Source: Arachis hypogaea (Eukaryota > Streptophyta > Magnoliopsida > Fabales > Fabaceae). From it: DNA of 64,000 bases. This document shows, piece by piece, positions 57,241-64,000 of the stretch (position 1 is its first letter; every line of letters begins with the position of its first letter). The position numbers were made by a program, and so were the translations under genes. The notes beneath the pieces are model-generated. The model did no database searches. It was not told the origin of the DNA and was given only the letters and a program-made list of their open reading frames with translations. The DNA lies in the NCBI RefSeq assembly GCF_003086295.3, contig NC_092040.1, positions 58,383,559 through 58,447,558 of the forward strand, given 5' to 3'.

Positions 57241-57440
57241 TTTACTGGAGTTTTTCTGCTAGTGAGCATCTTTTCTCTGTTTTTTCGCTCTGAATTCTTC
57301 TATAACTCTGTGAACTCCTGTAATGGAAGATAAATTGTGTCAAACTCTTATAATCACTAAAAAAAACTATGCTTAACCAATGGCTGGGTTGCCTCCATGC
57401 AAGCGCTTCTTTATTGTCTTTAGCTGGACCTCATTGAATG

Positions 57441-58608
57441 TTATTCTAGTCTCAGTTTTGAGCACTCTTGCTCAATATTGCTTTCAAGATAGTGTTTGAC
57501 TTGCTGTCTATTAAAAATGAATGTTTTATCAGAGTCAGTATCTTGAAGCTCCACATATCCATATGGTGACACACCTATAATCACAAATGGTCCCCTCCAC
57601 CAGGATTTTAATTTCCCAGGGAATAATTTGAGTCTAGAGTTGAATAGCAGGACCTTTTGGCCTGGTTCAAAGACTCTGGATGACAATTTCTTGTCATGCC
57701 ATCTTTTTGTTTTCTCCTTGTAAATTTTTACATTTTCAAAAGCATTAAGCCTGAACTGCTCCAGCTCATTCAACTGGAGTAATCTTTTCTCTCCAGCTAA
57801 TGTATCATCAAGGTTTCTGGTTGCCCAGTAAGCTTTGTGGGTTCCACGGGCAGATGACAGGCCTTGCCATACACGAGTTGGTATGGAGAAGTTCCTATAG
57901 GAGTCTTGAATGCTGTTCTGTATGCCCACAGAGCATCATCCAAGCTTTTTGCCAAATCCTTTCTACGGGCCATTACAGTTCGTTCCAGGATTCTTTTTAG
58001 CTCTCTATTCAAGACCTCAGCTTGCCCATTTTCTATGGATGATATGGAGTTGCTAGCTTGTGGCTAATTCCATACTGGACCATAGCAGAGTAAAGCTGTT
58101 TATTGCAGAAATGAGTGCCTCCATCACTGATTATCGCTCTAGGGATACCAAATCTACTGAAGATGTATTTCTGGAGGAACTTTATCACTGTTTTAGTATC
58201 ACTAGTGGGTGTTACAATTGCCTCTACCCATTTAGATACATAGTCTACTGCCACCAGAATATAAGTGTTGGAGTATGATGGTGGGAAAGGCCCCATGAAG
58301 TCAATACCCCATACGTCAAACAATTCAATCTCTAAGATCCCTTGCTAAGGTATGGCGTAACCATGAGGTAGATTACCAGCTCTCTGACAACTGTCACAGT
58401 TCCGTACAAACTCTCGAGAGTTTTTATAGAGAGTCGGCCAGTAGAAGCCACATTGGAGAACTTTTGTGGCTGTTCGCTCACTTCCGAAATGTCCTCCATA
58501 TTGTGATCCATGGCAGTGCCAAAGGATCCTCTGTGCTTCTTCTCTGGGTATGCACCTACAGATCAATCCATCTGCGCACCTCTTAAAGAGATATTGTTCA
58601 TCCCACAA
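57441..58608 (-). pseudogene. Integrase of element B, frameshifted
   Basis: Zinc-finger part at 58345-58608 (HCHGSQYGGHFG, CDSCQRAGN), core at 58033-58323 ([19 protein letters not shown]) and the Glu-bearing helix and C-terminal part in other frames ([11 protein letters not shown] near 58000; WHDKKLSSRVFEPGQKVL; WWRGPFVI). At least two frameshifts and one stop separate the parts. The D, D, E residues are each present in their own pieces. Confidence 0.85.
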
Positions 58609-58627
58609 GTAGTACTTGCATCAAAAA

Positions 58628-59143
58628 TTAATTTTTTCGTTTTCTACCTGTTGTACACCTTGGGTATGAACCTTGCAGCCTTATAGTTTGCAATGTCTGC
58701 AAACCATGGTACTTCCTGAATGGCAAAGAGTTGCTCATCTGGAAAGGTTTCAGAGATCTTAGTGATGGGGAGGATGCCCCTTCTGCTAGTTCTATCCGGG
58801 ACAGGTAATCTGCCACCTGGTTTTCTGTCCCTTTTCTGTCTCTTACTTCTATATCAAACTCTTGCAGAAGTAGTACCCACCTTATGAGCCTTTGTTTTGA
58901 ATCCTGCTTTGTGAGTAGATATTTAAGAGCAGCATGATCAGTGTACACAATCACCTTTAATCCTACCAAATAGGATCTGAACTTGTCAATGGTATAAACC
59001 ACTGCAAGCAATTCCTTTCCTGTGGTTGTGTAATTCTTCTGTGCATCATTTAGGACACGGCTGGCATAGTAAATGACATGCAGAAGTTTGTCATGCCTCT
59101 GTCCCAATACTGTGCCAATGGCATGGTCACTGGCATCACACAT
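58628..59143 (-). pseudogene. RNase H domain of element B
   Basis: [15 protein letters not shown] carries the first Asp, [13 protein letters not shown] the Glu, [11 protein letters not shown] the next Asp, and [10 protein letters not shown] the last. It is the usual single Ty3/gypsy RNase H, without the second RNase H seen in the Tat element. The frame is open but separated from the flanking domains by stops. Confidence 0.85.
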
Positions 59144-59353
59144 CAGTTCGAATGGTAATGTCTAGTTTGGTGAAAAATGACTAGTGCTGTAACCAGCTTG
59201 GCTTTCAAGGTCTCAAACGCCTACAGACACTTTGTGTCAAATATAAATGTCGTGTCAGCAGCTTTCAGATTACTTAGAGGTTTTGCAATTTTTGAAAAAT
59301 CCTTTATAAACCTCCTATAAAATCCTGCATGCCCTAGAAAACTTCTGATTGCC

Positions 59354-60375
59354 TTAACATTGGCAGGTGGTGGTAATTTTTCTTATCTCCACTTTAGCTT
59401 GATCCACCTCTATTCCTCTGTTCAAGATCTTGTGCCCAAGGACGATCCCTTCAGTCACCGTACAGTGACATTTTTCCCAGTTCAACACCAGGTTAGTCTC
59501 TTGGCACCTTTTTAGAACAAGTGTCAGGTGATTAAGACAGGAGCTGAATGAGTCTCCATATACTGAGAAGTCATCCATGAAGACTTCCAGAAATTTCTCC
59601 ACCATATCAAAGAAAATAGAGAGCATGCATCTCTGAAAGGTTGCAGGTGCATTGCACAGCCCAAATGTCATTCTTCTATAGGCAAATACTCCAAATGGGC
59701 ATGTGAACGCTGTTTTCTCCTGATCCTGGGGTCCACTGCAATTTGGTTGTAGCCAGAATAGCCATCCAAAAAGCAGTAATAATCATGACCTGCTAGTCTT
59801 TCTAGCATCTGGTCTCTGAATGGTAAAGGAAAATGATCCTTTCTGGTGGCTGTATTGAGTCTTCTGTAGTTAATACACATGCGCCACCCTGTAACTGTTC
59901 TTGTGGGAACCAGTTCATTTTTCTCATTATGAACCATTGTCATGCCTCCCTTCTTGGGGACAACATGGACAGGGCTCACCCAGGGGCTATCAAAAATTGG
60001 ATAAATAATTCCAGCCTATAGTAATTTAGTGACCTCTTTCTGCACCACTTCCTTCATGGATGGATTCAGCTGCCTTTGTGGTTGAACCACTGGCTTAGCA
60101 ATATCCTCCAAGAGAATCTTGTGGATGCATCTGGCTGGGCTAATGCCCTTAAGATCACTTATGGACCACCCAAGAGCTGTCTTGTATGTCCTTAGCACTT
60201 GAATCAACGCTTCCTCTTCCTGTGGCTTTAAAGTAGAGCTTATTATCACAGGAAAAGTGTTGTCTTCTCCCAGAAAAGCATATTTCAGGGATGGTGGCGG
60301 TGGTTTGAGCCTGGTTTGGGGGACTTTTCCTCTAGTTGAGGAGTTTTCAGAGGTTCTTCTAATTCCTCTAGCCAT
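59354..60375 (-). pseudogene. Reverse transcriptase of element B, frameshifted
   Basis: Three frames together give the domain: PVHVVPKKGGMT and WRMCINYRRLNTATRKDHFPLPF (59668-59979), then MTFGLCNAPATFQ and FMDDFSVYG (59354-59671), with MDD at 59570-59578. The motif order and FMDDFSVYG are typical of Athila. A stop lies at ~60015 and a frameshift near 59700. Confidence 0.88.
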
Positions 60376-60386
60376 TCCAGATCAGG

Positions 60387-61031
60387 CTAAACATCTTTAA
60401 ATATGTCCTCTAGCTCTGATTCGAGACTCTTACTCATATTGACTTCTTCAACCATAGTGTCAATAAGATCCACTTTCATGCAGTATTTTTGTGTGTCTGG
60501 ATACTGCATAGCTTTGACAGCATTCAACTTAAACTCATCCTCATTAACTCTCAGGGTCACTTCCCCCTTTTGGACATCAATGAGGGTGCGTCCAGTTACT
60601 AGGAAAGGTCTTCCTAGAATGAGAGTTGTACTTTTTTGCTCCTCCATTTCCAGCACTACAAAGTCAGTAGGGAAGGCAAATGGCCCAACCTTGACAATCA
60701 TGTCTTCAATTATGTTTGATGGGTATTTAATGGAACCATCAGCAAGTTGAAGACAGATCTTGGTTGGTTTGATCTCTTCGGTCAAACCAAGCTTTTTGAT
60801 AGTTGATGCCGGGATTAGGTTGATACTTGTGCCAAGATCACATAGAGCTGTCTTGGCGCAAATTCCCTCTAGTGTGCACGGTATCATAAAGCTTCCGGGA
60901 TCCTTAAGCTTCTCTGGTAAGCTTTTTAGAATGACAGCACTGCATTCCTCAGTGAGAAAAACTTTTTTAGTTTCTCTCCAATCCTTCTTATGGCTTAAGA
61001 TTTCTTTTATGAACTTAGCATAAGAGGGCAT
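60387..61031 (-). pseudogene. pro: Aspartic protease region of element B
   Basis: An open 214-residue frame shows ALCDLGTSINLIP with the catalytic Asp, then TTLILGRPFLVTG. It corresponds to the protease of element A at 11202-11645. Upstream the same frame continues, with one stop near 61110, into the repeat-coded linker at 61246-61415. Confidence 0.85.
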
Positions 61032-61245
61032 TTGCTCAAGTGCTTCTGCAAATGGAATCTTTATTTCAAGAGACCTGAGATAGTGTGCAAAGCGGGCAAA
61101 TTGCTTATCCTAGTCCGCTTGGCTGAGTTTCTGAGGATAAGGTATTTTGGCTTTATATTCTTCAACCTTGGTTGCTACAGGTTTATTTTCTACAAAAGCA
61201 GGCTGAGACGCTTTCTTGATGGAGTTATCATCAGCACTTACGGGT

Positions 61246-61415
61246 GTCTGATCCCTTACTGGCGTTTGAACGCCAGGATTGGGCGCTGGATTGGCGTTTA
61301 ACGCCAGGTTCCTACCCTGTTCTGGCGTTTGAACGCCAAAATTGGGTGTCCACTGGGCATTTAACGCCAGTTTATCACCCTTTTTTGGCGTTTGGACGCC
61401 ACATTCATTCCTCTC
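61246..61415 (-). repeat. In-frame palindrome array coding a 21-residue repeat
   Basis: Words begin at 61261, 61293, 61324, 61356 and 61387 (spacing 32, 31, 32, 31). In the protease frame on the minus strand GGCGTTCAAACGCC codes GVQTP and the alternate word codes LALNA, so two words make a 63-bp, 21-codon unit. It links gag to protease. Confidence 0.88.
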
Positions 61416-62428
61416 TGGGCTATTACTGTCCTCAGAGGGATTTTGGGTAGTATCCTATTCATCCTCTGTCAGCTGTTCTTTCCTTAGCTTTCTGCTGGTT
61501 GGAGTTGATGTATTTAATGTTTTTCCACTCCTTAATTGAACAGCTTGACATTCTTCTGTTATTTGTTTAAATAATTATTGTCTTGTTTGTTCAAGTTATG
61601 CTTCCATATTCTTATTAGCATCCCGAGTATCTTGTAACATTTCTTTAAATTCTGCTAACTATTTTGTCAGAGCAAGTAATTGCTGGTTGAGTTCAGCAGT
61701 TTTTCTGGGGAACTAAGTTTAGTAGATGCTGCTTTAGCCTCTTCCTTCATGGAGGACTCACTGCTCAAGTACAGATGCTGATTTCTAGCAACAGTATCTA
61801 TAAGCTCTTGAGCCTCTTCAATTGTCTTTCTCATGTGTATAGATCCACCAACTGAGTGATCTAGAGATATCTGAGCTTTTTCTGTAAGCCCATAGTAGAA
61901 GATGTCCAACTGCACCCATTCTGAAAACATTTCAGAGGGGCATTTTCTTAGCATCTCTCTGTACCTCTCCCAGGCGTTGTAAAGGGATTCATTATCCTCT
62001 TGCTTAAAGCCTTAAATGTCTAGCCTTAGCTGTGTCATCCTCTTGGGAGGGAAATATTGATTCAGAAATTTTTTTGACAGCTTTTTCCATGTCCTTATGC
62101 TAGCCTTAGGTTGGTTATTTAACCACTTCTTAGCTTGGTCTTTTATAGCAAATAGAAATGGTAACAATCTGTAGACATCCTGGTCTACTTTCTTATCATG
62201 TACTGTGTCAGCAATCTATAAGAACTATGCCAGAAACTCAGTAGGTTCTTCCTGTGGAAGACCGGAATATTGGCAATTTTGCTACACTATGATAATGAGA
62301 TGAGGATTCAACTCAAAACTACTGACTCCGATGGAGGGTATACAGATACTACTCCCATATGAAGCAGTAGCGGGGTTAGCATATGACCCCAAAGTCCTTC
62401 TGGACTGTTTATTTCCACTTAGTTCCAT
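61416..62428 (-). pseudogene. gag: gag of element B, broken
   Basis: It starts at the complement of 62426-62428 (MELSGNKQSRRTLG). The gag core is recognisable in several pieces, including the RKCPSEMFSEWVQLDIFYYGL block at 61860-61950, which matches KKCPSDMLSEWTILDIFYDSL of element A. Multiple stops occur between 62000 and 62285. The (AT)n tract at 62464 lies just upstream. Confidence 0.8.
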
Positions 62429-62460
62429 GATGGAGAAAGGGAGATGATGTCGATTTATTT

Positions 62461-62500
<40 letters not shown>

Positions 62501-62897
62501 AAATAATAGTAATAACAAGAAAAATTGGAAACTAAAAAATAAAGTAAAAAAAGATATGATTGAAAAGATATGATTTGAAAAACAATTTAAAAAGATTTGA
62601 TTTTGAAAATTGATGACTAATTTAATGCAGAATTTTTGAAAATTTGAGGAAAACACCAAAGAACACCAAACTTAAAAATTTTAGAAAACCAAAAATAAAT
62701 TTTTGGAATTTAAATAAAAACTAACAAGAGAACACCAAACTTAAAACATGCAACTAGACTCAAACAGAAAAATCTAAAAGAAAATTAATAATTTTTTCTA
62801 AAAATTTTGAAAAGAAAATAAAAGACTCTGACCCAAAAGAAAAAATTTTCTTAATCTAAGCAACAAGATGGACCGTCAGTTGTCCAAACTCGAACAA
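62429..62897 (-). other. Leader of element B
   Basis: AT-rich, shorter than the leader of element A. It contains two TAAGTTTGGTGT words (minus; 62663-62674 and 62732-62743) as in element A, and an (AT)n tract at 62464-62498. Confidence 0.7.
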
Positions 62898-62915
62898 TCC
62901 CCGGCAACGGTGCCA
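62898..62915 (-). other. Primer binding site, tRNA-Asp type, one mismatch
   Basis: TGGCACCGTTGCCGGGGA on the minus strand. The fifth base is A where the intact sites have G. Confidence 0.88.
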
Positions 62916-62921
62916 AAAACT

Positions 62922-64000
62922 TGGTGCACGAAATTGCAATCACACTTGCAATTCCGCACAACTAACCAGCGAGTGCACTGGGTCGTTCAAGTAATACCTT
63001 ACGTGAGTAAGGGTCAATCCCACGGAGATTGTCGGCTTGAAGCAAGCTATGGTTAGCTTGTACTCTTAGTCAGAAGATTATCAATGAAAAGGGTTTTGTT
63101 TGCAATAAAATAAAAGAGCATGAAATAAAAGGTACTTGTGATTCAATAATGGAGAACAGGTTGGAGTTTTGGAGATGCTCTATCATCTGAATCTCTGTTT
63201 TCCTACTGTCTTCTTCTTCACGCACGCAAGGCTCCTTCCATGGCAAGCTGTGTGTAGGGTGTCACCATTGTCAATGGCTACTTCCCATCCTCTCAGTGAA
63301 AATGGTCCATGTGCGCTGTCACCGCACGGTTAATCATCTGTCGGTTCTCCATCATGTTGGAATAGAATCCAGTGATCCTTTTGTGTCTGTCACTACGCCC
63401 AACACTTGCGAGTTTGAAGCTCGTCACAGTCATCCCTTCCCGGATCCTACTCGAAATACCACAGACAAGGTTTAGACTTTTCAGATCCTAGGAATGACTG
63501 CCAATAATCCTAGCTTATACCACGAAGACTCCGATCTTTCGGACTGGAGGCTAACAGATATATATTTAATCTAAGATAGAACGGAGGTGGTTGTCAGGCA
63601 CGCGTTCATAAGTTGAGAATGGTGATAAGTGTCACGAATCATCACATTTATCATGTTTAAATGCGAATGAATATCTTAGAACGGAAGCAAGCGTGATTGA
63701 ATAGAAAACAGTGGTAATTGCATTAATCCATCGAGACACAGCAGAGTTCCTCACCCCCTACCATGGGATTTAGAGACTCTTGTCGTAGAGATACAATGTA
63801 AAACGTGAAAATGTCTTGAGGTACCAAATAATTCTCTAAAGGTAATTTTTATACTCAACTAGTAACCTAGGTTTACAGAAAATGAGTAAACTAAGATAGG
63901 TAGTGCAGAAATTCACTTCTTGGGCCCACTTGGTGTGTGCTTGGGTTGAGCAATGAAGCTTCCACGTGCATAGGCTGTTTCTGGAGTTAAATGCCAGCTT
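62922..64000 (-). repeat. 5' LTR of element B (partial, TGATGAGCGG family)
   Basis: The minus-strand end is ...GTGCACCA. The sequence matches the 3' two-thirds of the LTR at 6273-7921, including the CCGTGGGATTGACC motif (63011-63028). The start lies beyond the window. Confidence 0.9.

Larger units (their letters stand above)
54600..64000 (-). mobile_element. Element B: Athila-like retrotransposon with gag-pol and ORF2, truncated
   Basis: On the minus strand: 5' LTR (from beyond the window to 62922), tRNA-Asp-type primer site, leader, gag, protease, reverse transcriptase, RNase H, integrase, a palindrome-bearing spacer, ORF2 and a 3' spacer that stops near 54590 without a 3' LTR. Every ORF has at least one frameshift or stop. 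It supplies what element A lacks, so its intact relatives are the likely helper for A. Confidence 0.88.

Overview
The window is plant nuclear DNA made almost entirely of LTR retrotransposons nested in one another. I see no complete host gene. Several things point to a legume and most likely to Arachis (peanut or a wild relative): LTRs opening TGATGAGCGG, arrays of the word GGCGTTTAACGCC, a tRNA-Asp-type primer binding site in the Athila-like elements, and a Tat-lineage element with an antisense gene. The Arachis assignment rests on my memory of these repeat families (FIDEL/Feral-like); no search was run.

Layout. 1-24273: tandem, mosaic copies of a non-autonomous element whose LTRs begin TGATAAACCCC (LTRs at 377, 4632, 17600 and 23024). 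A solo LTR (1960-4056, target duplication ATTGT) and a non-autonomous Athila-like element called A here (6273-15087; gag, protease and ORF2, but no reverse transcriptase or integrase) are inserted in them. 24274-31617: minus-strand chromovirus-type LTR pieces and a broken integrase/chromodomain gene. 31618-34304: an LTR plus a long intact gag ORF that landed in that integrase. 34305-37254: two copies of another LTR family head to head, carrying a 116-bp palindromic tandem repeat. 37255-40868: a small chromovirus-type element with long LTRs and a decayed 0.9-kb interior. 40869-42847 and 51977-54600: AT-rich DNA that looks like the original host sequence, with a possible MITE and an L1-type RNase H relic.

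The best preserved unit is a 9.1-kb Ty3/gypsy Tat-lineage element at 42848-51976 (minus strand). It has 412-bp LTRs differing at 4 sites, target duplication ATTAA, one 1773-codon gag-pol ORF, and a second, spliced gene on the opposite strand. Its protease carries Asn where the catalytic Asp should be. From about 54600 to the right edge lies a minus-strand Athila-like element (B) with a complete but mutated gag-pol and ORF2. B shares its LTR type, primer site, leader motifs and ORF2 with A, so A and B look like a non-autonomous/autonomous pair.

The signal least explained by gene content is structural. Short dyad-symmetric words recur in most of these LTR families, and in the Athila-like pair they sit at a regular spacing of about 31 bp in the LTR, in a spacer and inside a coding linker. 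In addition, several short hairpins with invariant loops and compensating stem changes are kept next to the polypurine tracts and after gag/pro.
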